DNA from: Plumapathes pennacea | Lineage: Eukaryota; Cnidaria; Anthozoa; Antipatharia; Myriopathidae | Assembly: GCA_964036295.1 (NCBI GenBank) | Contig: OZ038464.1 | Coordinates: 15,926,443 to 15,990,442 of the forward strand | Length of the DNA stretch: 64,000 nt | Direction of reading: 5' to 3' | Notes under the pieces: generated by a model | The model's input: the letters and a program-made list of their open reading frames with translations, nothing else | The model's database searches: none | What the model was told of the DNA's origin: nothing | Shown: positions 49,385 through 61,114 of the stretch, piece after piece | How the letters are laid out: each line of letters opens with the position of its first letter | Numbering within the stretch: position 1 is the first letter of the stretch | Translations under genes and position numbers: made by a program

Positions 49385-50147
49385 GTAAATATATGATTCA
49401 TCATTTGTAAATTATGCGGACCGTTATTAGAGCAGGTGTTTGTGTGTGTGTGTGTGGTTTGTGCATGTTTGCGTACTTGCGCTCGATATTCAGCTTTGTC
49501 AGATTTTTTCCTTGTGAATTTGTTAGCCAGCTAAAGTATAATTTTGCCGTTTGTTGATTTTTACTGGCGGCTGTAATAAATATTTCACATTATTTTGACG
49601 TTTCATTTAAAATTCAGAATCACCCGGTTGAGTTTAAAACGCCATTTGGAAATTTTCACCTTGTCACGGTGCCTTGTTATTTTTGCTAAATAACTAGACT
49701 AGTCAGGTGCATATCCCTTTAATGAGAGAGCTGGTAGCCCTAAGTTGATCTCAGTCGAATAAAAGAAGTGGTCAAACCGTTCCGCCATGGTTTGGAGTTT
49801 TCTCGCAACAGCGCACTCTCGCTTTTTCTCGTCTCGTTCCTTGATAAGTAGAGTCCCACGATCAACTTTCCACCGGGTGGCCACTGTTCCAACGTTGTTG
49901 AAACTGAAACGTTGAAAGTCGAGTTTAAGAGTGAATTTGTTTGGTCAGATTTAGACGTTTTTCCGATTTTACAGAAACAGCTGGCCACCTAAATGAAACA
50001 ATTCTGTTAAAATTTTGCCAGGAAAACAAATCTTACAAAGAATGGCGTAACCCCAGCCATTCGTACCTATACCTTGAGCAAAGTTGCCAATGCGATCTAA
50101 GCTCGTGCTAATCTTTTTGCTGTCAAGAAAAACAATATTCATAGATG

Positions 50148-50555
50148 TGTAACAAGGCCTTGCAGGGAGGAATTAGCTTTTTGCGAGAGGTGCCTTGTCA
50201 CAGTCCGGGATCTTTTATATTGAGTAGATCAGGACTAGCAGTCAGGACTCGTTGTCGTTTATTTCGGTCCGAAGACCTTCACCAACCGACTCTCAGGCAA
50301 GACTCTCCGTCAGAGGAAAGGACGCGAATACTAATAATGCTCTTAACCAATAGTAGTTGGACAAGTCAAGTCCGGCTGGACAAAGAACAAAGTTTACAGG
50401 ATATTAATTCTAACACCTCTGGACCTGTCTACTCATTTCATATTCTGTTCACTTTGCATCACAAGCAGAGTTCACACCTAGATCTGAGCAGCTGGCAAAA
50501 CTAGATTTCAAAAGTTTCAAAGTGCCTTCCTTTTGCGTAAAACTGCTCCGTAACA
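50148..50555. mobile_element. Solo LTR-like insertion (TGTAACA...CGTAACA)
   Basis: A 408-bp insertion present only in copy 2. It begins TGTAACAAGG and ends CTCCGTAACA, so it has the TG...CA ends of an LTR, and GATG flanks both sides (50144-50147 and 50556-50559). Copy 1 has the intact empty site ATTCATAGATGAGAATG at 6616-6632. A TTTTATATTGAG stretch inside could be its TATA region. A 4-bp target duplication fits Gypsy-type LTR elements; no internal region remains. Confidence 0.75.
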
Positions 50556-50898
50556 GATGAGAATGAAGCTGTTTTATACTTGCCGTTGAGCCGGGTTGTC
50601 TTCCAATCGATGCGATTGCTGTAGCTATTTCACCTGTTTCTTTATACTGAACACTCTCCAGCGATTGTATAGGAACCCAAGTGAGAGTGCACAACAAAAT
50701 AGCGTCACTTCATGAAATTATAATACATGTCTGCATGTGTAGTTTAGATTGTCAATTAAATTTAATCACATGATGATAGTGTTATTGCAGTGAATCAAAA
50801 AAGTTGTGGATGAGAATGAAATCGTTTACTTGTCTTTACTGAAGTGTGCAAGTGTACAGTGCTCGTCTTCTAACTTTGTTTTTTCTTTTTTATAACAG

Positions 50899-50906
50899 CA
50901 GAGTGA
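50899..50906 (+). CDS. Candidate terminal coding exon, gene B
   Basis: Acceptor TTTTTATAACAG, then two codons and TGA (50904-50906) in phase 1, as in gene A. The 3'UTR would run to AATAAA at 51441. See the alternative at 51124. Confidence 0.35.
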
Positions 50907-51123
50907 CCTGGTGATCATGGATCCTGTAAACATGGCAACAGATACAGTGAGACATGACCACGTGACTATACCCTGACTCCAGTGGTCTATTCTTGCTCCT
51001 GTTGCCAACTGAAGTTTTTTGCCTAAATTCAGTGATTGGCGAATGATACTGTTGTTGAGACTGCTTTGAAAGCTTTCGCTTTTATTTTCCTTGTTACTGT
51101 TACTCATCGTTGGCTAAACTCAG

Positions 51124-51308
51124 TGGATTCACAGCGAGTATTTAATATAATGAGTGACACCACTGAATTTTGTGGTATTTACGGAACTGATCATTTTAAC
51201 TTGTGTATTGAGTATAGGCTGAAGAACCCGATCACATTTTTAACTCAAAGCTCGAAATGGGGAAACAAGGTATCAAACTTTTGTATCAACAGTTTGTGGT
51301 TCACTTAA
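51124..51308 (+). CDS. Alternative terminal coding exon, gene B (uncertain)
   Basis: Acceptor GGCTAAACTCAG, then 61 codons in phase 1 starting VDSQRVFNIMSDTTEFCGIY and ending with TAA. One residue differs from the gene A version (LCIEY here, LCNEY there). A 2-bp change at the acceptor keeps a usable AG. No known domain. Confidence 0.3.
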
Positions 51309-51440
51309 ATTTTGTACCTTCCTGTCAGAACGGTTAAAATGACACGAGGCTTACATTGGCCGCACAGTGAGCGTCATGCATTCAAAGCGGAAAATCTTTA
51401 CGCATTTGATAGTTTAGGATAATATGCAAGTTAAGATTTG

Positions 51441-51446
51441 AATAAA
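51441..51446 (+). terminator. Poly(A) signal AATAAA, gene B
   Basis: AATAAA in TTTGAATAAACAGG, at the same place as in gene A and downstream of both candidate stops. Confidence 0.45.
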
Positions 51447-51488
51447 CAGGTCAACTTGAAACATGCGTGACTAGAAATAGAAGTAAAT

Positions 51489-51940
51489 GTTGACTATTTC
51501 CTTAAACCACTTGTACATCAAATCCCATCCTACATCAAGGATACAACACATTTCCTCAACATCATTTTCAACATCAACACTCCCCTACCCCCCGACACAA
51601 TCTTGGTTACAATCGACGTCATCTCCCTGTACACCAACATCCCTCACGACGAAGGTATCAAAGCAGCTATTGAAGCCCTCTCCCTGGCCCCACCACAACC
51701 CCAACAACCACCCCTCCACGATATTGAAACCCTCCTCAAATTTATCCTCCAATACAACTACTTTTCATTCAGCAATGACTACTTCCTACAAACCCAATGC
51801 ACAGCCATGGGAACACGAATGGCCCCTTCCTATGCTAACTTGTTCATGGCTGCCTTAGAAAAACAAATTTTACAAAATGCCCCCAACCAACTACAACCTC
51901 TCCTATGGAAACGGTTTATTGACGACATCTTTCTGTGCAG
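51489..51940 (+). pseudogene. Penelope-like element reverse transcriptase fragment
   Basis: An open frame of about 150 codons with Penelope-type RT text: VDYFLKPLVHQIPSYIKDTT, the motif A region DVISLYTNIPHDEGI, YNYFSFSNDYFLQTQ, CTAMGTRMAPSYANLFMAAL, and the motif C region RFIDDIF with both catalytic Asp. The palm core is intact but the N-terminal part, thumb and GIY-YIG endonuclease are missing, so it is a fragment. Its C-rich base use differs from the AT-rich surroundings. In copy 1 the corresponding place (about 7556-8060) holds unrelated DNA; the right junction lies at a shared CAGAACTT. Confidence 0.85.
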
Positions 51941-51995
51941 AACTTGTAGAGGGAGAGCTTACGTTAGTTTTTTATGCAGCAAGAATACGGCTTAT

Positions 51996-52078
51996 GGCCT
52001 GGCAAAACGAGGACACATTGTGGCGGCAACATTGTGTCCTCATGTTGCCGCCACAATGTGTCCTCGTTTTGCCAGACC
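51996..52078 (+). repeat. Near-perfect hairpin (35-bp arms), copy 2
   Basis: Arms 51996-52030 and 52044-52078 pair with one mismatch around a 13-bp loop that itself repeats part of the arm (ATTGTGTCCTCAT). The stem of copy 1 (8141-8217) is kept while the loop has changed. Confidence 0.75.
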
Positions 52079-52253
52079 TTTAGACAAATTAAAAGAAAGA
52101 AACAAAACAAAACGCGATAAAACAACATGTTTTTCATGCGGATCAGTCGGATCTCGTCCAACCTGAAAAAAAAAAAAAAAAAAAAAGCGGAAGTCTGGGA
52201 TGTAGGCCCCTGGAATATTTGGCCCCAGTTTTTCCCGTCTAAATTCTTCCAAG

Positions 52254-52265
52254 ATGGCGGACGAA
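52254..52265 (+). CDS. Possible first exon MADE of an unidentified gene, copy 2
   Basis: CCAAGATGGCGGACGAAG|GTGACG gives a strong initiation context and a donor after 13 bases. Unspliced, the ORF has 13 codons (to TAG at 52293-52295); copy 1 differs only by a synonymous change. Confidence 0.25.
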
Positions 52266-52415
52266 GGTGACGATCGATCGTTCAGTTCTTTCTAGCAAAC
52301 CTGGGACAAAATGGAAATACAAGGTGTGTTTGTGTCGCAGTTTCTTCCTAAATACTTTATCGACATAGCGAAATTGTATATGAACGTCATAATTATTCCA
52401 GATACATAATTTCAG

Positions 52416-52706
52416 AAGAATGTTCGATAAATGATTTGGAGACACCAAATTCTGTTGAACACTCAACTCTTTTGCTGCAAGTGGAAAGTCTATTTTTCAC
52501 GCCAGCTTTTGTGAGAGTTGAAGTGTTATTCAAAAAGAATACTCCACTGGTGTTGTTTCTTTGCTGTTCAAAGTTTTTACTGCAGTACCAGCTAATCGAA
52601 CCTGATTTTTTTCCTGGGGATGGGTATTCTTGGGTTGCAATCGATCTCTTGAGATTCAAATTACAAAGACATTGCGGCCATGATGTTGGATCCACTAACA
52701 ATACAA
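52416..52706 (+). CDS. Exon-like open block, unidentified, copy 2
   Basis: Acceptor ATTTCAG before 52416. In phase 1 after MADE the frame reads EECSINDLETPNSVEHSTLL, continues through FFTPAFVRVEVLFKKNTP and DGYSWVAIDLLRFKLQRH, and reaches a donor-like ACAA|GTAAAT. The frame is open for 97 codons here and broken in copy 1. The product is not recognised. It could be a small real gene, a pseudogene or chance. Confidence 0.3.
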
Positions 52707-53110
52707 GTAAATGAGCATTTTTATTATTATTATTATTATTATTTTTATTAAATGCCCTCCATTGGCAGCCATGGCATCAATTGGAACCCCAGAATTCCTC
52801 ATAACTTTGGATGGGGCTGTGTTGCACAGTTCTCAAACCCGGCCCTTACCCTATTTCAGGCCAAACGTATGATTTGCATACTCTTCAGACCTGTATCCTA
52901 TCTCAGTCCTAGTACATGCATGCACCACAATTCACCAGATCAAAAGTCACAGTCGATACCCTATTTTCTACTGAAATGCTTGAAAATGATACCCTTGGGT
53001 CTTACATATCTACACGGCTTAAAGTGTATATGAGTGTCCTCCCAACTCAGCATTTTCTGTACAACTGCTGTTTTTTCCTCATTTTTGTTTTTCTATATTG
53101 TTAGAGGATG

Positions 53111-55014
53111 AAAAGAAAATAATGATGAAGGGATGTCAGAAATGAGCTAACAGTGGTTTCACAATAATATGCAAAGATACAAAGAATTTGCATTAAAATG
53201 CATTGGATTGAATTACATTGAATTCTGCTGATGAAAGGGCAGTAATTAATAAAATATTTTATTAAACAGTAGACATAAAATGCAACTTTTGTAGCCATGC
53301 TTGTTGCAATGAATATTTATTGGTAAACGGTCCAAAGAGGAAAGAGCATGTCAAAATTGCTTATGCAGGCAAAATGTTTCAGAGTGCAGTATCACTTTGA
53401 AGTACATACATGCCTTGAGTGGAGTTTGAAGCCGTGCCCTCAATGTGAAAGGTGACCGTGCTCACCGCAAGGCCACTGCCGCTCTCTTAGCTAAAGAGGG
53501 GTATGAATATGCCCTATCCTGAGATTGTCAGACCTGTGTAGTTATGAGGTGGAGAATTTGCACAACTGTATAAAATTGATAACTTAAACTAACCTCATTA
53601 TATACTATAGGAGTTTATTACTTAATTCTGTTTAGAAAGAGAAATCAACAAAATAACACTTACTTGCCAAAATTGCAAATGCAGTATCATGAAAATATTA
53701 GGAAAAATAATTTTATGACAGTGTCTTGAGGACCACACACCAACCACAACCCCTCCCCACCAGCCTACCCTATAGAAGAAACAAAGTAACAACACAACAA
53801 TTAACACAAAACACTGAACAGAACAGAACAGAAGTAAACAAAAAGAATAATAAATGGATAAATTAGTACATGCGAAGGGGTGCAATGTAGTAGACTATTT
53901 TTACAAGTCAGTTTCATTTTATTAATCAAACCTGCAAGGTGAGACAAATTATTTACCCTATGACAAATGAACGAGATACAGGGCCAAATTTTAATCATTT
54001 TTTGTTTGTGTTCACATTCTTTTGTCATTTATATTTAGTATTGTTGTTGAGAACATTGGAAGAATGCTCATTATTATATGTTCTATTTTATTGTGACAAA
54101 CTTGTGACTGTGATGTGTGCAATTTACTAGCTGATCCCATATTTGTCCCTGGGTATGTGTTTGTTTCAAAGCAGTTCATTATTTTTTTGGTTGCATGATT
54201 TATTGCTCAAACTTCCAGTATCAGTAAGAGCTAAAATATGGAAATAGTTGTCACTTAAGACCTGTCTGTCTGTCTGTCTACTGTCTGAAAGTTGTGACCA
54301 AAACAATACTCTTGACATCTGATGAGCAGTCACGCCACATTGTTTCTGCTAAGAAGACCTCAGAATAAAATTGTCCTAATTTGGACCAATCAGTGCGTGT
54401 AAAACGTGAATCCTCTCCTCAGTGCATCTTGCAGCTCATGCAACTTCGTCTCCAGGCTTCCTTCCTTACCCGCCCTTCTTGTCTAGGGGGTGGGGTGACA
54501 AAAGGAGCCTGGGGACGAAAATGCAGCTCTGATTACTTGCGCGTAAACCACATCCGTTGAGATGTTGATGAATGTATCAAGAAAAAACAATGAGATTCTT
54601 TACTTCTTTCACTTCAAATGAAATTTAATACATGCAAGTATCACTGGTATGCTGATCGCTACCGTTTTCAATCCAACGGCGGTAATTTTGTTTTGCGTTT
54701 GATGTGAGCAGTGAAGGCAACACAAAGTGTTAGACGTATAGAAGCAAATGTACTGATACGGTACAAGCAGCACTTTTATACTCGTGTGTTCGTCGCATGT
54801 AAGTTTAACATAATATCTCACCACGATCGTGTTTGTGTGCAAGGTTCTCGGCTTGCTGGTTGAAATAAGTTATTTACTTATAATAATCAAATGCGAGAAA
54901 CCCTGAGCTTGGTAATACTGCCTGTCCTGTATGTTACTGAAGGCGCATATTTGTTCTTTGAAAGCCTCTACACGTTATACGAACGAAGATACGTACGGAA
55001 AATGGAAGTGAATA
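53111..55014. other. Intergenic, decayed duplicate of 9.3-12.6 kb
   Basis: Bases 53220-53400 match 10420-10610, and 54300-55000 match 11936-12560 at low identity. Bases 53421-53514 read RALNVKGDRAHRKATAALLA and then KEGYEYALS before TGA; this looks protein-like but has no upstream exon in view. A short (CTGT)n run lies at 54261-54285. No other gene seen. Confidence 0.45.
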
Positions 55015-55178
55015 CAGTGACCTCTCTGAGGCGGACACCTACCATTTTGTAGTGTCTGTCTTAGAAAGGTGTCCGCCTTAGAGAGAGTTCAGCTACAGAG
55101 AACCAAGTGGAAACCAGCAAAGCCCAATTTGCATGCTGTCCGCTTTAGAAATGTGTCCGCTTTAGAGAAAGTTGACTG
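55015..55178. mobile_element. TA-flanked MITE (CAGT..., GGCGGACACC type)
   Basis: A 164-bp element begins CAGTGACCTCTCTGAGGCGG and ends with GTGTCCGCTTTAGAGAAAGT then TGACTG, an imperfect inverted pair. TA flanks both sides (55013-55014, 55179-55180). Internal GTCCGCCTTAGAGAGAGTT repeats the end motif. It has the look of a Tc1/mariner-derived short element. Confidence 0.75.
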
Positions 55179-55180
55179 TA

Positions 55181-56833
55181 TTGTATGTCGAGTTCACTAT
55201 TTTCAACTGTTTTACTGCTTTCTTGTATGGTGAGTCACCTCAAGTCCCTGACTAGTACAGTAATGTCACGGTATTCATTTGATGCATATGAGAGCCAATT
55301 GTAAGAGCTGAGAGTGTTAAAGGAGTAAATCAAGCACGTGTTTGCATATCCTGTGATTCCGTATACTGCAGCCATGTTATAACGAAGACTACACAGCTTT
55401 TTCTCTTACAGTTCATTATTCTTCTTTGCGTTGCTGAAATCAGCATTTCACAGCAGTGCGACTGAGATGGGATATTTTATACAATGTAGACTTTGACTTT
55501 GCATTCTCGTATTGCAACATTCCAGAGGTCTGATTTCAGCTCGCGTTTACTGTAAAGCTTTGTTTTGTGTGTGTACGGAGTCCCACGACTCGCAGGTATA
55601 TTACTTCTTTTTCCAATCATGTTAGGAACTACTGTAGTCCTACAGTATAGATCTTGCAGATCTCATGGCTTTTAAATTTTGATACATATACCGTAAATAG
55701 AGATGTGGTAACTTACCTGCAGCAAAGCTGATGGGATAATAAACACAAAGTGTGCTGATTGAATCCACACTCAGGACTTTTATTACAAAACTGTCTTCAG
55801 CATCTGCATGCTACCGCTGTAACTGACTACAACTTACGTTCTTTTTCTCTTTATGAATTTTCAGGAAAACTGAGGCTATAAGTAAAATAACATCCGAATG
55901 CAAAACATGTTTTTCTTTTGCAGATTTTGTGAACAGTTTATGTGTTTTAGTCTGCAGTGCACATGTTTAAGCTGTTGCACTGTTCTGTGAGCTGCAGTAG
56001 GCTTTGTGCCTTGAATTTGGTTGGAAGTAGAGAACAGGGCACACTACCATTTAGCTGCACATTGTATAGACGTACAGATGATAGTTTACGAAACTCGTGA
56101 GACGTCTTTAATGCTGTGCCGTTTATTCTAAAGTATCTAAACTAATCTGCTTACTTTCTAGTTTGCATTCTTTAGATGATATACTTCACTTACATGCATG
56201 TGCTTAGACATGTAAAACGGGCATGCGTCTAAATAATTTTATATATGTTTTTCATGTTTAGTCACAAGATTCGTCTGAGCTAACGGAAAAAATATTTCAT
56301 CAACGTATGTCCTATTCATTGTTGGTTGAGATTGTACTTGGATAGATATTAGTTCTTTGTATGTGTAGTGTATGTATAATTCCAAGCTTACCTTAAAACA
56401 TTCAAAAATTAATACAGCTTCAAAATAACTCGTATTCCTGTTGTCAACGTTCCCTTAATTTCTGGAAAACACTTGAAATAACGACAAGTTTAAAATGTGT
56501 TACAGGCGTAAAAACATTACATAGAATATTATTTGTAGACGTCGGTAAAAGTTTCTCCGAGCCGTGTATGTGGCACCAACTTAATTGTTCATTAGAAAAA
56601 AAAAAACTGTGATTTCATTGCCTAGCAACTTAAAAAGTTCGTTTGACAACCCAAGTTTTCTTTGTTTGCACCGGCGACAATAAGTAAAGGAAGCGATATG
56701 TGAAAAAGTGTTAATACAGGGTTAGTCGCACCATACGCTCGATTTGTACGCTCAGGGCTTCATCAAGTATTGCTTTTTCCCTGTTTCTGTACCTGTTGGA
56801 ACTCTTGTGCTTCGCTGCTTCAGCGCAGAAGTC
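55181..56833. other. Intergenic upstream of gene C
   Basis: Includes patches shared with 14.03-14.10 kb (at 55.79-55.87 kb) and with 11.17 kb (at 55.95 kb). It should contain the promoter and 5'UTR of gene C, but no clear TATA box or upstream exon was identified. Confidence 0.4.
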
Positions 56834-56990
56834 ATGATCAACCCAGTCTCCATTTTCTATCGTCGCCGGCTCAAGATTTGTCTCTGGGTCGCTTTGCTGG
56901 TTTTTACAGTCCACGTGGTTAGATTAATGGATGAATTATGGCAGGAAGAATCGCTTGCCGTCGAGAGATGTGAAGGATCTTCTTGTCAAG
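56834..56990 (+). CDS. Gene C exon 1: signal anchor
   Basis: ATG at 56834 opens MINPVSIFYRRRLKICLWVA, with LLVFTVHVVRL continuing the hydrophobic segment. A short cytosolic tail, an RRR cluster and one membrane helix are typical of a type II Golgi enzyme. The exon ends CTTGTCAAG|GTAGTG in phase 1, after CEGSSCQ. An upstream in-frame ATG at 56744 would add 30 residues; the nearer ATG fits the family layout better. Confidence 0.72.
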
Positions 56991-58301
56991 GTAGTGGTAA
57001 CTATATGTGTTCAGTCGTTCTCCGCGGTAACTTTATGCTCCTAGTACGATATTTGCCGGAAGCGCATTGCCACATTTGCATGAACACTAATAGCAGTTTA
57101 ACAATAGCCACTGACTTGTACTTTTGACTGAACAAATCGTTAAAGAAGCTTCCCGGTATAATACGAGGTGCAAGTTTGTTTTAGTGGCATAATAATTGAT
57201 CCGTTTCAAATTTGCTTTGTTACTTGTTGCAGACGCCTTTAGACAACTAACCCTTCTTGTCAGGATGTACAGAAAAACATAACGATCCTACCAATATAAA
57301 GTAGTTTTGGGCATCAACCAGCAAATTTACTACTTTGAAGTTACCAAAAATAATGACACTGGATATGATGAAGAATGCACATGTTAGTACCGTGTATGCT
57401 CGTTTTCTGTTTCAAAGTCAGAACGTTAAAGACCGATTTACACGGAGCGACGTATTTAGTTTACCGCTGCCGCTTACAATTTTCGTACAACACTTCTTAC
57501 GATACAAGAGAAGGCCGTACGATTTTTAAACTTGTTTTATGCTTTGAGAAAAATCCTGGCCCTAAAACGTGTCGTCAAAGATGTTGTATGCGAGAGACTT
57601 GAGTTAAATCACATTTTCGTCAAATCGGGCTTACGTAGTATCTGACCCTTTCAAGAACAAAGAGTTTTGCAGTTGCTTGGTAACGCGAGGCACTTTGGAA
57701 TAATTCGCCCGCACGTTTCAATAGATTAAATGAAGCTTGATTTGCTCTCTCCGTCAATCTGGATACAGCAAATGAAAACGCTTTACTGTAGTATAACCGG
57801 CACCAAGTGTTTGTAACATGAACATCTTCGCTTTTCATATACTTTGGTATAATACTATTCTGTTCATTCCAGAATCAGAAAAGGCTCCGGCAAAAAAGCA
57901 CAGCATTTATTCCGTGTTTTTCGTATTTCTGGCGGAATGATCGCAAAAGAAGCACGTGCTTAAAACAGCTAAAGAAATATAACAGCAGAATAACAAAAGA
58001 TTACCCAGTATATACTCGAATTGATTCATATCATTTGACTCCAAGGAATTAAAACTGTTCAAATATTGACGCTTTTCCGACTGTGACTGTTGTCAAGAGA
58101 CATTTTTATGTTCTTCTCTTATCTCTTTATTTCACTAATTATGGTTCTTCACTTGATGATAGAAAAATTGCCTGGACACAAAGTGCGATAAGCGCCGTCT
58201 AATTGTATCTACTAGAAATACGATAATCGCAGATATCCTCGCTCTGTAGTGGGTTTTCGAAAAGCGGGGTTCTTGTTTATTTTCCGCGTGGAGATTATTT
58301 T

Positions 58302-58338
<37 letters not shown>

Positions 58339-60149
58339 GGTTGTAGAACGACGTTACCAGTCGGCCTCTAAAAAACATCTTTGTCGCACGGCAGTCTGGT
58401 TTAGTTCAGACAACATGCACAGTTTGGAATTTTCGTGGACATTAGCTGAACTCCAAAATTTGCTGAGACAACTTTTACACGCAACTACAGAATACTCCCG
58501 AGACTTGAAAGCCAAGAAAAGCGCAACTTGAATCGTGACTCAATCAGTTTTGCACAGTCAGCAAAGTCGATCTTTGACACCGAGCTTTTTATGAATTTTA
58601 AGAAAAGCCGCATTGCTCCAGCCAACGCTGTATCCTAACCACATACGGGTAAGGTTTTTATTTTACTTTATCAATTTAATACGCTTCTTTGAGTGTAACA
58701 AGTTTAAAAACTTTCCTTTCGAGGTCTCGGAAATGTGTGAATTTTGGCAAGGATTCAATTTTGAACCCAACAACTTTTCAAACCGCGTTTGACGAATTTA
58801 AAATATTTGACAGAAAAAAGAAATCCAGTCACTAATAATACAAGGTTCAATTGTATTGAGCGAGCAAACCCGGTCACTAAATAATGCAAGGTCTGATTGT
58901 GTTGAGCGAGCAAATTCGGCCACCCATAGACAATAATATACAATAGACTGTAATTGTTTAATTTGGAAAGCAGTGGCTCCTGGCCGGGTATTTTCTACTT
59001 TAATAGCCTTCAGAAAGCAAGAGCACTTCAACCCGGTTACATTTCATCCTTGGATACAGGGTGTGCCAACAAACACGGCGAGAAAACTTCACAGCATTTC
59101 CATGTGTCAGACTGCAGCGAAATTATGCAATTATGTCAGGAATCGGATGACACAATCTTGCACGAAGGCACTCTGAAATAGCTTTGAAAACTAGCGAAAA
59201 GATCACAATATAATCCTTCTTGGCCTTCATCGCAGTTCCCGGGGCATCAAACGACAAATATACGGCGATTGTTGAAATACCATAATGATAACACGACTTG
59301 AACATAGCATACGCGTACTGTACATTAATTGATGTAATTTTTCACCGTTAGCTCTTTTCCAGCAAAGGAAACAAAACCCAAAACACTATTGTTTACGTCT
59401 TCAGGGATTTCAAAATACACGGTGTAGAGCAGTCCTCATACAGTACGAAACACTTTCCATTGTATTATGCGTCGTCATCTTGTCAAAACTTGGATTCTGA
59501 AAACTACAATCCTGTTATTGTAAAAAGTCAAACTCGCCACGGTAATTGTTCGATTTCCAACGACTGTATTTTGCTATTCCTTTCTGAAGTAGTGTCTGCG
59601 TTTTTTAAACACAATACTGGCGTCCGGGATTGTGTTCAGGCCGGCCAGTCGATGCCTTAAAGAATTTGTTTCAAGGCTATCAAGCTTGCCTCCCATACAC
59701 TGGCAAGATATCCAGGCAGTTTACAGCCGTCCGTCGAACTGCTTGGCCTTGTATCTGCGTCTTGTTGTACAAAATAACTTCCGTTCGTACTCTATCGTTT
59801 GTCAACAAAAACAATGGCGGCTTACAGTTCAGCTGCTGAGTAACCGCGCTTAAGTAACCGCGTCTTGAAGTCGTACCTGACACACACACGAACATTAAAT
59901 TTTGAGATGGCGACCCGCTTGGAGCCCCCACATAAGGCGATACTACTGCATTAGCGTCGTGATTATTACCCTCGCTTACGCTCGGGGACAACATCTTAAT
60001 CACGCAGAGGGTACTGACCGGGTCTTATTTAACTATAATCTTATTTAACGTCAACGCGAAGTTATATCTGAGAATGCATATGAGTCGTTGTCATCATTTA
60101 TTTGTTTATTTGCCTATACTCAATCATCGCATGTCTTCTTTCGCAAAAG
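56991..60149. other. Intron 1 of gene C
   Basis: About 3.2 kb. It contains a long poly-T run (about 58303-58336). Short open stretches occur (57335-57600 and 58970-59180), but they lack consistent splice sites. No gene seen. Confidence 0.45.
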
Positions 60150-60286
60150 AAGTCCTGAAACATGACCGAAGACCGTTATATGAGAAAGTACAAACGGCGG
60201 TGACTTCAGCCACTCAAACAACATCAGTGGTGGATTCGGGAGAGCAGGGACATGCTTGCGACAAACGCCCGACTGCGAACATTAAT
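60150..60286 (+). CDS. Gene C exon 2: stem region
   Basis: Acceptor TTCGCAAAAG, donor ATTAAT|GTAAGC. Entered in phase 1 and left in phase 0. It reads EVLKHDRRPLYEKVQTAVTS and onward to KRPTANIN. The GSSCQEVLKHDRRPL join resembles the short conserved stretch before PA14 in B4GALNT3/4. Confidence 0.65.
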
Positions 60287-60539
60287 GTAAGCCACCAATA
60301 ATATCTGTCCATTTGATCAGTGTAGAAGTGGGGAGAGTAAAAACCAGGCATGTTTTGCGGAGAATTATGTTTAACTTTCATACAAATTGGGATGTTTAGC
60401 TCTTTGATTTACTAGGAATGAGAGTCTCTTCAGTGTTTTCTGCCATGTGTTTCTCTAGTTGTTAGGAACATTAAATGTGCACACATGGAGAGGCTGGTGC
60501 GGCTTTACCGTGGACGACTTAAGGAGAGATCCAAGATTT

Positions 60540-60720
60540 CCACTGCAACCAAACGTGAGTTAAGATAAGTAACAGGGGCAACATTTTCTTGCAACTTGTC
60601 GCGCAACAAAAGTTGCAGCCTGTTGTTGCACGTATTACTACTTACGCGCGTAACTTGTTCTGCAACAAAATTTCGTGTTGCGAGTTGCGGCAACATGTTG
60701 CAAACTAACTAATACATTCC
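60540..60720. repeat. GCAAC/GTTGC-rich inverted element in intron 2
   Basis: Dense GCAAC and TTGC words in both orientations (GTTGCAGCCTGTTGTTGCAC, GCAACAAAATTTCGTGTTGC) suggest a decayed MITE. Ends not defined. Confidence 0.4.
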
Positions 60721-60971
60721 TATCTACCCTGCACGTACCTCCCTAAATACGCCCCACAGTCGCGGAATTGGGCAACCGAGAGATTGTGCATTGTCAATAC
60801 TCATCTTCAACAGGGGGAGCAGTGGGGGATCTATAAACAAAATATCTGTGAATTGGAGCCCCCAGACATAGGTGTCCAAGAATTTTTTATTGTATGTACG
60901 AACACACAAACTTAAACTACATACATCTATATTTCTGTGCAACACTTAATAAAAATTGCTCTTAATTTTAG

Positions 60972-61065
60972 GTTAAAACTTCCATCACAGATTTTGCGAT
61001 TAATGTGTCTCGCAGTGAGTTCCTCGGTAGGAGGGTCTTTGGATATATACATCCCCCGATCACGG
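60972..61065 (+). CDS. Gene C exon 3: start of PA14 domain
   Basis: Acceptor AATTTTAG, donor ATCACGG|GTAAGG; phase 0 in, phase 1 out. It reads VKTSITDFAINVSRSEFLGR and RVFGYIHPPIT. The FGYIHP segment is the first strong match to the B4GALNT3/4 PA14 domain. Confidence 0.78.
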
Positions 61066-61114
61066 GTAAGGCGATAGATAAATATCCACCGTACGCTGTA
61101 AAGTCCGCCGCTTG

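Larger units (their letters stand above)
46553..53110 (+). repeat. Segmental duplication, copy 2 (3' block of gene B)
   Basis: Collinear with 2415-9290. It begins directly at the right border of the 9.9-kb array with GCCTCGACCCAACTCACG. It includes the older rearranged repeat (46553-47050), the GGTCTAA minisatellite (47303-47520) and intron DNA up to the last ankyrin exon; no other gene was seen in 46553-49180. Confidence 0.85.

Noticed and set aside
58970-59181. Overlapping open frames in intron 1 of gene C after an acceptor-like TTTAATAG
   Set aside because: Two frames are open and neither leads to a donor in phase with exon 2; not supported as an exon.
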